DNA from: Gammaproteobacteria bacterium
GTDB lineage: Bacteria; Pseudomonadota; Gammaproteobacteria; Competibacterales; Competibacteraceae
NCBI GenBank assembly: GCA_020047885.1
Contig: JAIFNF010000021.1
Location: 1 to 5,807, forward strand
Direction of reading: 5' to 3'
DNA length: 5,807 nt
The translations under genes and the position numbers were made by a program. This document shows, piece after piece, positions 1 to 5,320 of the stretch. The notes under the pieces are model-generated. The model did not search any database. It saw only the letters and a list, made by a program, of their open reading frames with translations, and had not been told where the DNA came from. The number at the start of each line of letters is the position of its first letter. Positions within the stretch are counted from its first letter, which is position 1.

Positions 1-234
1 CTGGACGCCGCCGACAATCCCATCACCGGGACGATCAGCGCGGCCAGCATCGGCTTCGACTTCGACTATGACGGCGACTCTGCGGGCGGCACGGCTGGCA
101 CCGACAAGGCGGTCACGCTGATCGCCGTTCGCCCTGGCTATGGCAAATACACCGTCGCCACCGGCACGCTGACCCGTAGCAAGGGCATCAGTCTGTCGGC
201 GGTCGCTGAGCAGGATCGGTCCTACGCGGCCTAA
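1..234 (+). CDS. C-terminal part of a phage protein of unknown function, probably tail-associated
   Basis: The reading frame is open from the first base of the window and stops at TAA 232-234, giving the last 77 residues of a protein whose start lies outside. It is rich in Gly, Ala, Thr and Asp, with an acidic patch (FDFDYDGD) followed by alternating hydrophobic residues (VTLIAVRPGYGKYTVATGTL) that suggest beta strands. It ends in an EQDRSYAA tail. No catalytic motif, membrane segment or coiled coil is visible. From memory, short beta-rich proteins ending this way are often encoded just before genes like the next one in phage tail regions; that is recall, not a search result. Only three bases separate its stop from the next ATG, so the two are probably co-translated. 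Third codon positions are mostly C or G, which supports coding. Function unknown. Confidence 0.72.
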   Translation: MDAADNPITGTISAASIGFDFDYDGDSAGGTAGTDKAVTLIAVRPGYGKYTVATGTLTRSKGISLSAVAEQDRSYAA

Positions 235-237
235 CCC

Positions 238-762
238 ATGGCAATTACCTTCGACGGAGCGAATAAGCTGATTCTGCTGGACGGAGCCGCCACGGTTTCG
301 ATCCGTGGTATCTATTCGCGCTGGGTCGATTGGGTCACGACGAGCGACAACCTCAAGTGGCTGCCGGCGTTCAGCACGGTCGGCCAGCCGCCCACGGTTC
401 CGGTCTATTGCACCCTGCTCAACGGGTGGCTGGTGCGCCCGTTGGCTGGGGCCTACACTCTAACGCTGAACGACGGCTTCCTGTATGTGGACGGTGGCGG
501 CGAGCCGATCACCGCCGTCAGCAGCGGGACCGAGCCACGGGTGCGCTACGAAAACCCGGTGATCGCGGTCGGCTACTCGACGGCCAGCCCGCAGCAGGCC
601 GACATTGACGCGATCTTACTGCGAGCCGACGAACTGCACCGCATCCACGGCCTGAAGTCCGGCGAGCCGATGACGGTGACGCCGACGACCCGCGTGGCCG
701 GCACGATCAGCCAGGCCATCACCGGCGACGGCACGACCACCTCGACGGTGACCCGTGTCTGA
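238..762 (+). CDS. Phage structural-type protein of unknown function, probably tail-associated
   Basis: A complete 174-residue protein. The N-terminal two thirds look beta-rich: a MAITFDGANKLILLDG start, a Trp-rich stretch at about residues 25-45 (YSRWVDWV, then KWLPAF), and a LNGWLVRP motif near residues 61-68. Residues 117-140 look helical (QQADIDAILLRADELHRIHG). The last 30 residues are Thr-rich (MTVTPTTRVAG, then TTTSTVTRV). I recognise this layout, including the ELHRIHGL...MTVTPTTR ending, from uncharacterised phage proteins encoded among tail genes, but I cannot name a function. No enzyme motif, signal peptide or membrane segment is visible. ATG 238 is chosen because it follows the upstream stop by three bases and gives the family-like N-terminus. 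No clear ribosome binding site precedes it, so translation is probably coupled to the upstream gene. Its stop overlaps the next start. Confidence 0.85.
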   Translation: MAITFDGANKLILLDGAATVSIRGIYSRWVDWVTTSDNLKWLPAFSTVGQPPTVPVYCTLLNGWLVRPLAGAYTLTLNDGFLYVDGGGEPITAVSSGTEPRVRYENPVIAVGYSTASPQQADIDAILLRADELHRIHGLKSGEPMTVTPTTRVAGTISQAITGDGTTTSTVTRV

Positions 763-997
763 TCCCCGGCTGATCGCGTCGCTGGGGTTCATCTCGGCCA
801 TCAGCCGGTCGGTGCTGGCGATCGTTACACTTGGATTACTCGACGATGATGAGCCGACGGAGCCGACGGAGCCACCGAATCCTGATGTCATATTGCCCAG
901 CGGCGGCATGCCGACACGGATAGAGATCAAACCGAAGCGTAGACTGACGATGCGCCGGCTCTGCATGCTCGCGGTTGGATCTGGGCTAATCAAATAA
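755..997 (+). CDS. Small hypothetical phage protein, possibly with a displaced 3' end
   Basis: An 80-residue protein starting at GTG 755, eight bases inside the end of the preceding gene. GGTGA at 747-751 is a short-spaced ribosome binding site. Residues 5-28 are hydrophobic (LIASLGFISAIS, then SVLAIVTLGLL) and could be a weak membrane segment or an amphipathic helix. An acidic Pro/Glu/Thr run (DDDEPTEPTEPPNP) from a 9-base tandem repeat follows, then a basic segment (MPTRIEIKPKRR). I do not recognise a characterised family, though small phage proteins with a central TRIEIKPKRR-like basic segment seem familiar. Codon use is typical of the window in the first half and weaker after about position 940, where another frame begins to look more protein-like. 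The last 15-20 residues may therefore be the product of a frameshift. The alternative start ATG 908 would leave only 29 residues. Confidence 0.6.
   Translation: MSDPRLIASLGFISAISRSVLAIVTLGLLDDDEPTEPTEPPNPDVILPSGGMPTRIEIKPKRRLTMRRLCMLAVGSGLIK
851..877 (+). repeat. Three-copy 9-base tandem repeat (GAGCCGACG)
   Basis: Two exact copies of GAGCCGACG (851-859, 860-868) are followed by a diverged copy GAGCCACCG (869-877). They encode Glu-Pro-Thr, Glu-Pro-Thr, Glu-Pro-Pro in the small gene at 755-997. The repeat is in frame, so copy number can change without breaking the gene; it probably forms a flexible acidic linker between the hydrophobic N-terminus and the basic C-terminal part. Confidence 0.8.
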
Positions 998-1072
998 TCG
1001 CAACTGTCAATACGGGCAAGACCTACCGTTACAGGCAATTCCCGGCATTCCTGGAACGCGTCGCCATCTGAT
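943..1072 (+). other. Coding-like stretch without a start codon, possible frameshifted 3' end of the 755 gene
   Basis: This frame is open from just after TAG 940-942 to TGA 1070-1072 and encodes about 42 residues with no ATG, GTG or TTG. The peptide looks like real protein: DDAPALHARGWIWANQ, then a conserved-looking NTGKTYRYRQFPAFLERV ending. Over the last 19 codons (from ACG 1012) third positions are mostly C or G, more so than in the frame running through 1076. Its stop lies only three bases before ATG 1076, matching the tight spacing elsewhere, whereas the 80-residue gene stops 78 bases before it. A single-base change near 941-950, or a -1 shift, would join it to the 755 gene. No standard slippery heptamer is visible, so a mutation or sequencing error seems likelier than programmed frameshifting. 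It could also be chance; 130 bases is short. Confidence 0.33.
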
Positions 1073-1075
1073 GGT

Positions 1076-3196
1076 ATGACGCTTGCCCAACTCCTCGCCC
1101 AGCTCCGCGCCGCATCCGGCCGCGCGCTGTCGTTCCAGGCCAATACCCTGGAAGCGCGATGGGCTGGCGGCGACGGCTCGGCTGATCTGGAAGCGGCAGC
1201 GGAGACTGAAGACGGCAAGCCGGCCCTGCCCAAGTTCACGCTGCGTGCCTACAACGGCGGGTTCCTGGAAATCGGCTGGGGCGCTCCGGTTGTTGTGGAC
1301 CTCGCCGGCATGCAGATCAGCGCCAAGCCGCGCCCGATCCTCAAGGATCACATGCCAACGCAGGTCGTCGGCCACTCGACTGAAGCGGCCAACGACGGAC
1401 GAAAGCTGATCGTCAAGGGCACTGCCAGTGGTACGGGCATCGCCGCGACCGAGGTCGTTGGCAATGCCAAGAACGGCTTCCCCTGGCAGGCGTCGATCGG
1501 CTGCCGAGTGCTCAAGGCGCAGTTTATCGCCGAGAAGCAGACCGTCGAGGCCAACGGCCGGACGTTCAAGGGCCCCTGCTACCACGTCTCCGAGTCCTCC
1601 CTCCAGGAGGTCTCCTTCGTCGCGCTCGGCGGCGACGACACCACCTCGGCCCTCGTCGCGGCGCGGCAGGCCTCCCATCAACTCACCAACAAGGAATCGT
1701 ATATGAACCCCAAGTTCAAGCTCTGGCTCAAGGCCGCCGGCCTCTCCGATGCCGAGATCACCGCCATGGAAGCCGACCAGGCTTCCCCGACCTGCAAGGC
1801 GCTGCACGCGGCCTGGGAGAAGGACGCCGGCGAGACGCCGCCCGTCAAGCCCGACCTGCAGGCCGGCGTCCAGACCGGCGACGCCATCTCCGCCGAGCGT
1901 GCCCGCCAGGCCGCCGAGACGGACCGCATCGCCGGCATCCGCGAGAAGTCGCAGGGCCACCCCAAGATCGAGGCCGAAGCAATCCGCGCCGGCTGGACCA
2001 TCGAGCGCACCGAGCTGGCCGTCCTGCGCGCCTCGCGCCCCCAGGCCGCGAACATCCTGACCGGCGCCGGCACCCCCGCTGCGACCTCGCCCAAGATCAT
2101 CGAGGCTGCCGCCTGCCTGGCGCTTGGCCTCAAGGGCGACCACATCACCAAGTCGTTCGATGAACCGACGCTGGAAGCAGCCAGCCGCATGCGCGGCATC
2201 GGCCTGCAGGATGTGCTGCTCATGGCCGCCGCCGCCGCGGGCTACAGCGGTCGGCCCGGTGCGATCCGCAGCGATCTATCCGGTGTCCTGCGCGCCGCGT
2301 TCAGCTCGAACGACATCGCCGGCATCCTGTCGAACACTGCCAACAAGTTCATCCTCGAAAGCTTCATGGCGGTCGAGCAGACCTGGCGCCAGATCGCCGC
2401 CATCCGCCCGGCCCGCGACTTCAAGTCGATGACCAGCTACCGACTGACCGGCAGCCTCCAGTACGAGAAGGTCGGCGCGACCGGCGAAATCAAGTCCGGC
2501 GAGCTGGGCAACGACTCGTACACGAACAAGGTCGATACCCACGCCAGGATGCTGGGCATCACCAGGCAGGACATCATCAACGATGACCTGGGCGCTCTCC
2601 ATCGCGTGCCTACCCTGCTCGGCCGTGGCGCTGGCCTCCAGCTCAACGAGGTCTTCTGGACCGAGTTCCTGGCCGACAACACCACGTTCTTCACCACAGC
2701 CCGCGGCAACTACATGGAGGGTGTCGGCACGGTGCTCACCATCGATCAGCTCACCGCGCTGGAACTGCTGTTCCTCAACCAGACCGACGGCAACGGCAAG
2801 CCGCTCGGCATCGCGCCCAAGTTCCTGCTGACCCCGAACGCCCTGACCGTCAAGGCGGCCGAGATCTGCAACAGCACCGAGGTGCGCGACACCACGGCCA
2901 GCACCAAGATCGGCACCAGCAACCCGCACGCTGGCAAGTTCACCCCGATCCGGTCGAGCTACCTGCACAACGCCAAGATGGCAGGCGGCTACAGCGCCAC
3001 CGGTTGGTACCTGCTGGCCGACCCGCGCGACCTGGCCGCCGTCGAGGTTGCCTTCCTGAACGGCGTCGAGACCCCGACCATCGAGACCAGCGAGGCGGAC
3101 TTCAACACCCTCGGCATCCAGATGCGCGGATACCATGACTTCGGCGTCAAGAAGCAGGAGTACCGGGCTGCTGCGAAGAGCAAAGGCGCGGCCTGA
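1076..3196 (+). CDS. Prohead protease / scaffold / major capsid fusion protein
   Basis: A 706-residue polyprotein for the capsid shell. Residues about 50-195 resemble HK97-type (S78 family) prohead proteases: a His motif KDHMPTQVVGH (H92 as likely nucleophile partner), a Ser motif FPWQASIGCRV (S140), and the family's closing LQEVSFVALGG. Residues 210-345 are hydrophilic, helical and Ala/Glu-rich (AERARQAAETDRIAGIRE), as expected of a scaffold. Residues about 400-695 match the Mu gpT-like major capsid type found in such fusions, with ILSNTANKF (417-425), WRQIAAIRPARDFK (437-450), YTNKVDTHARMLGITRQDIINDDLGAL (482-508) and a C-terminal YHDFGVKKQEY. In the known families the protease trims the scaffold and itself during procapsid maturation; the cleavage sites are not evident here. 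ATG 1076 is the first in-frame start and its ribosome binding site is weak, which may keep protease output low. An internal start at 1703 is listed separately. The scaffold segment is richer in GC than the flanks. Confidence 0.95.
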   Translation: MTLAQLLAQLRAASGRALSFQANTLEARWAGGDGSADLEAAAETEDGKPALPKFTLRAYNGGFLEIGWGAPVVVDLAGMQISAKPRPILKDHMPTQVVGHSTEAANDGRKLIVKGTASGTGIAATEVVGNAKNGFPWQASIGCRVLKAQFIAEKQTVEANGRTFKGPCYHVSESSLQEVSFVALGGDDTTSALVAARQASHQLTNKESYMNPKFKLWLKAAGLSDAEITAMEADQASPTCKALHAAWEKDAGETPPVKPDLQAGVQTGDAISAERARQAAETDRIAGIREKSQGHPKIEAEAIRAGWTIERTELAVLRASRPQAANILTGAGTPAATSPKIIEAAACLALGLKGDHITKSFDEPTLEAASRMRGIGLQDVLLMAAAAAGYSGRPGAIRSDLSGVLRAAFSSNDIAGILSNTANKFILESFMAVEQTWRQIAAIRPARDFKSMTSYRLTGSLQYEKVGATGEIKSGELGNDSYTNKVDTHARMLGITRQDIINDDLGALHRVPTLLGRGAGLQLNEVFWTEFLADNTTFFTTARGNYMEGVGTVLTIDQLTALELLFLNQTDGNGKPLGIAPKFLLTPNALTVKAAEICNSTEVRDTTASTKIGTSNPHAGKFTPIRSSYLHNAKMAGGYSATGWYLLADPRDLAAVEVAFLNGVETPTIETSEADFNTLGIQMRGYHDFGVKKQEYRAAAKSKGAA
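1691..1695 (+). promoter_or_regulatory. Internal ribosome binding site at the protease/scaffold junction
   Basis: AAGGA lies seven bases upstream of ATG 1703, which is in frame with the fusion gene. It is among the best-placed Shine-Dalgarno sequences in the window and much better than anything before ATG 1076. It falls exactly where the protease domain ends, in a short linker (LTNKESY). A purine-rich run can also arise by chance from Lys-Glu codons (AAG GAA), so function is inferred. Confidence 0.5.
1703..3196 (+). other. Possible nested product: scaffold plus major capsid without protease
   Basis: Initiation at ATG 1703 would give a 497-residue protein (residues 210-706 of the fusion) starting MNPKFKLWLKAAGLSDAEI, which reads like a natural N-terminus for a scaffold. 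Capsid shells need hundreds of capsid subunits but few protease molecules. Lambda solves this with a nested scaffold start inside its protease gene (C/Nu3), and a nested start here would have the same effect. The evidence is position, frame and the AAGGA site. Without it, every capsid subunit would carry its own protease, which is also considered possible for this fusion family. Confidence 0.42.
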
Positions 3197-3210
3197 TCAA
3201 CCTGACCTGA

Positions 3211-3232
3211 CCCTGGCGGCCACCCGCCGGGG
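3211..3232 (+). promoter_or_regulatory. GC-rich hairpin between capsid and decoration genes
   Basis: CCCTGGCGG (3211-3219) pairs with CCGCCGGGG (3224-3232) around the four-base loop CCAC, giving a nine-base-pair RNA stem with one U-G pair. It lies in the largest clearly non-coding gap of the window (3197-3271), 14 bases after the capsid stop. No T-run follows (ATCGGCATC), so it is not a standard intrinsic terminator. It could slow polymerase, protect the capsid message from 3' decay, or set the capsid:decoration ratio. Short GC-rich inverted repeats occur by chance in such DNA, but the placement is typical of functional ones. Confidence 0.5.
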
Positions 3233-3271
3233 ATCGGCATCAACCCTCCACACGACACAGGAATCTCCATC

Positions 3272-3976
3272 ATGCTTGCTTCAGCCGTCGCCGTTGGCGA
3301 CTCCATCAACTACACCCCGGCCGCCGATCTGGCGATCGGTACCCCCACCTTCCTTGGCGACCTGGTTGGCATTCCGGTGTCTGCCATCGCTGCCGGCATC
3401 CTGGGCGCTCTCGCCATCGCTGGCGTCTTCGCCTTCGCCAAGGACGAGACGTCCGGCCCCGTGTTCGCCCAGGGCGACCACGTGTTCTGGGATGCGGCCA
3501 ACAGCCAGGCCGTCGCCGTCCAGGGCGCCGGCATGCGCCGTCTGGGCACTGCCGTCGCTGCCGCTGGCACCAGCGACAGCACCGTCAGCGTCAAGATCAA
3601 CGACGGTATGTGCCTGCCTGATGCCCTGCAGCGCCGGATCTGGGAAGAGGTCGCGGCCAGCAAGACCCTCGACGCCGAGGACGTGGGTAAGGTAATGCTG
3701 GTCACGGTTGACACCGTGGTCATCACCCTGCCCGCCACCGCGGCGAAGATGGCATTCGTCATCGCCAACGGCGGCGCAGATGGCGCTGTCGGCCTGTCGG
3801 TCAGCCCGGCCGCTGCGGACAAGATCATGGGAGCCAATCTCGCTGGCGTGGACAACAAGGACCGGATCAACACCAAGGCGACCGCCAAGCGCCTGGATTT
3901 CATCCGCATCTTTGGCGACGCCGTTGACGGCTACGTGGTCGAGTCTGAGCGCGGCATCTGGGCCGCCGAAGCCTGA
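3272..3976 (+). CDS. Capsid decoration (DUF2190-like) protein with an added C-terminal beta domain
   Basis: A 234-residue protein that probably binds the outside of the capsid and stabilises it. Residues 1-115 match the DUF2190 type of capsid decoration protein: AVGDSINYTPAADLAIGTPTFLGD, then a hydrophobic Ala/Gly run (VSAIAAGILGALAIAGVF, 36-53) with KDETSGPVFAQGD after it. The hydrophobic run belongs to the fold and should not be read as a membrane helix. Residues 125-234 form a second domain, with KTLDAEDVGKVMLV, VVITLPATAAKMAFVIANGGADGAVG and INTKATAKRLDFIRIFGDAVDGYVV, resembling beta-rich domains repeated in phage virion proteins. DUF2190 proteins are often only about 110 residues, so this is roughly twice the usual length. 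ATG 3272 has a good ribosome binding site (AGGA 3259-3262, nine bases upstream), which fits a highly expressed virion protein. The gene follows the capsid gene, the usual place for a decoration protein. Confidence 0.86.
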   Translation: MLASAVAVGDSINYTPAADLAIGTPTFLGDLVGIPVSAIAAGILGALAIAGVFAFAKDETSGPVFAQGDHVFWDAANSQAVAVQGAGMRRLGTAVAAAGTSDSTVSVKINDGMCLPDALQRRIWEEVAASKTLDAEDVGKVMLVTVDTVVITLPATAAKMAFVIANGGADGAVGLSVSPAAADKIMGANLAGVDNKDRINTKATAKRLDFIRIFGDAVDGYVVESERGIWAAEA

Positions 3977-3987
3977 TCGGCTGACCC

Positions 3988-4356
3988 ATGGCCGATCTCC
4001 TGCTGACCGGCTCTGCGTGGCTCCATGCCAAGCTGTCGGCCAACGCCGCGCACCCGGTCACCTACCGGCGCGGCGAGCAGACGGCCCAGGCCATGGCCAC
4101 TGTCGGCAGAACCCCCTTCCGCGTCGAGGACGGGGGTGTCTTGCTGCGAATCGATACCCGCGACTTCATCATCAGCGCTGACCAACTCACCGCCTTCGGG
4201 AATCCCGAGGACGGCGATCAGATCGACGAGACCACCAACGGCGTCACCGTCACGCATGAGATGTACGCCCCAGCCGGCGAGCCTCCGTGGCGCTGGTCTG
4301 GGCCCGACCGCATCCGCTACCGCATCCACACCCAACGGATTAGCCAGCAGGCATGA
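3988..4356 (+). CDS. Head-tail joining (neck) protein, probable
   Basis: A 122-residue protein that I read as a head completion or neck protein. The N-terminus is an amphipathic helix (SAWLHAKLSANAA) followed by VTYRRGEQ, FRVEDGGVLLRIDTRDFIISADQL (44-67), a GDQIDETTNGVTVTHEMYAP strand region (76-95), and a WRWSGPDRIRYRIHT ending. This series of short beta strands with a late WRWSDP-like motif is familiar from uncharacterised phage proteins encoded between capsid/decoration and tail terminator genes. The assignment rests on that recall plus gene order, and the nearest functional analogues are lambda FII-like joining proteins. It begins 11 bases after the decoration gene without a clear ribosome binding site, so coupling is likely. 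Its stop overlaps the next start as ATGA. No enzyme motif is visible. Confidence 0.75.
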   Translation: MADLLLTGSAWLHAKLSANAAHPVTYRRGEQTAQAMATVGRTPFRVEDGGVLLRIDTRDFIISADQLTAFGNPEDGDQIDETTNGVTVTHEMYAPAGEPPWRWSGPDRIRYRIHTQRISQQA

Positions 4357-4847
4357 GCAGCACCATTGCCATCGCTGACGCCATCGTGGCACTGATGATC
4401 ACCGGCAGCGATGCTGGATGGTTTCCCCTGCCTATCGGCCTGGTCGAGCGGCGATGGGCCCCGGACTGGCAGATCTCTGATGTCGCGACCACACGCATCG
4501 GCGTCATCGCCCGTAGTCGCGAGCGTGACCGGATGTCCCGCCTTGCCGATGTACTCACCGTCACCGTCGATGTCGCCATTATGCGGCACCTTCCCGCGAC
4601 CGCGACCCCGGACCCCGGAGATGCGGCTAGTGGCGTTGACTCCTACGTCGCGCTAGCCGAGTCTGTCCATGACATCCTTGCCAAGGGCATTCTGCCCGAC
4701 GAGCCCACCGCCCGGCTGATCAGCCTGCGCCATGAGCCGCTGGTTGATGACACCCGGCTGGTCGGCAACCGCATCTTCTTTTCGGTCCTGACCACTACCT
4801 GGCGCTACCAGGCCGACGCCCGCACCCCGCTGCCGGTGATTCCATGA
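4353..4847 (+). CDS. Tail terminator / tail completion-like protein, probable
   Basis: A 164-residue protein in the position where long-tailed phages encode the protein that caps the tube and sets its junction with the neck. The N-terminus is helical (IAIADAIVALMI). Then come an RRWAPDWQISDV segment (33-44), a strand TTRIGVIARSRERDR (46-60), another (LADVLTVTVDVAIMRHL, 64-80), a helix VDSYVALAESVHDILAKGIL (95-114), and closing strands around RLISLRHEPLVDD and NRIFFSVLTTTWRYQ (139-153). A helix, paired strands, a helix and a final strand is the pattern of tail terminator proteins (lambda gpU-like and relatives). Sequence alone does not prove it, and order between neck and tube is the main argument. 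The start overlaps the upstream stop (ATGA 4353-4356) with no properly spaced Shine-Dalgarno, so translation is probably coupled. Confidence 0.72.
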   Translation: MSSTIAIADAIVALMITGSDAGWFPLPIGLVERRWAPDWQISDVATTRIGVIARSRERDRMSRLADVLTVTVDVAIMRHLPATATPDPGDAASGVDSYVALAESVHDILAKGILPDEPTARLISLRHEPLVDDTRLVGNRIFFSVLTTTWRYQADARTPLPVIP

Positions 4848-5320
4848 CGGCGACACTCGGTGAATCGTCAGTCCTCGGCTACGGCGCTACCCGCAGCACC
4901 ATCAGCACTCTTGCCGGCGTGCGCGACCTGAGCCTCGGCCTGGTCACCGATGATACCGACATCACCCCGCACGCATCGGGCGGCTGGCGTAGCCACACCC
5001 ATGGCCGGAAGAACGCCGAGATCTCGTGGGAGATGCTATGGGACGGCACCGACGCCGGGCAGCTCGCCATTCGTGATGCGTACCTCAATGATACCGCCGT
5101 CGAGTTGCAAATAACAGGATCGGTCGGATTCATTGTCACATGCGCCATTACCGGCATGCGTCAGATCCAGGGACTCGGCAGCGCCATCGTGGTCAGCGTC
5201 ACCGCACGCCCAACGCTTTCTGCTGAAGACCCCGCCTGGCTTGATGTCCTTACCGACCTCGACAACGGCGAGCCCGTCACCGACCTCGACAACGGTGAAC
5301 CCGTGCTGGTGGCTGCATGA
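4844..5320 (+). CDS. Major tail tube-like protein, probable
   Basis: A 158-residue protein that I read as the tail tube subunit. It has a TTG/ATR-type start region, a strand RDLSLGLVTDDTDITPHASGGWRS (27-50), HTHGRKNAEISWEMLWDGTDAGQLAIRDAYLND (51-83), and later strands AVELQITGSVGFIVTCAITGMRQ and SAIVVSVTARPT (113-124). The pattern of a D-x-T-x-H/R...GW motif, a polar strand ending in WD, a DAGQ...IRDAY helix and a closing VSVTARPT is typical of short tail tube proteins in phages and prophages. The last 22 residues carry two TDLDNGEPV copies from a 27-base duplication. GGTGAT at 4835-4840 just before ATG 4844 is a good short-spaced ribosome binding site, and the ATG overlaps the previous stop. 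Length and position after the terminator fit. G+C drops to 31 of 60 bases in 5101-5160. Confidence 0.76.
   Translation: MTATLGESSVLGYGATRSTISTLAGVRDLSLGLVTDDTDITPHASGGWRSHTHGRKNAEISWEMLWDGTDAGQLAIRDAYLNDTAVELQITGSVGFIVTCAITGMRQIQGLGSAIVVSVTARPTLSAEDPAWLDVLTDLDNGEPVTDLDNGEPVLVAA
5252..5305 (+). repeat. 27-base tandem duplication at the end of the tail tube gene
   Basis: Copy one is 5252-5278 and copy two 5279-5305. They match at 24 of 27 bases, and each encodes TDLDNGEPV (residues 137-145 and 146-154). All three differences (GGC/GGT, GAG/GAA, GTC/GTG) are silent third-base changes. The duplication is in frame and adds nine acidic residues close to the C-terminus. Confidence 0.92.

Noticed and set aside
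998..1075. Upstream in-frame extension of the protease/capsid gene
   Set aside because: The frame is open back to the TAA at 995-997, but it contains no ATG, GTG or TTG, and the peptide (Ser/Arg-rich) looks unlike protein.
1071..1079. Two-codon frame ATG-GTA-TGA overlapping the capsid start
   Set aside because: It could act as a coupling minigene, but such a short frame arises easily by chance and has no good ribosome binding site.
1007..2143. Long open frame of 378 codons on the - strand, and other long - strand frames (for example 2276-3136)
   Set aside because: They lie antisense to clear protease/capsid coding sequence and are Gly/Arg/Leu-rich with no family features. High GC with C/G third positions makes stop codons rare in shadow frames.
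3135..3695. 186-codon + strand frame overlapping the decoration gene
   Set aside because: Its product is Ser/Pro/Arg-rich shadow sequence, and the overlapping frame at 3272 has the recognisable DUF2190-like protein and a good ribosome binding site.
4111..4137. ACCCCC/GGGGGT inverted repeat
   Set aside because: It has a six-base stem with a 15-base loop inside a well-supported coding region, expected by chance in GC-rich DNA.
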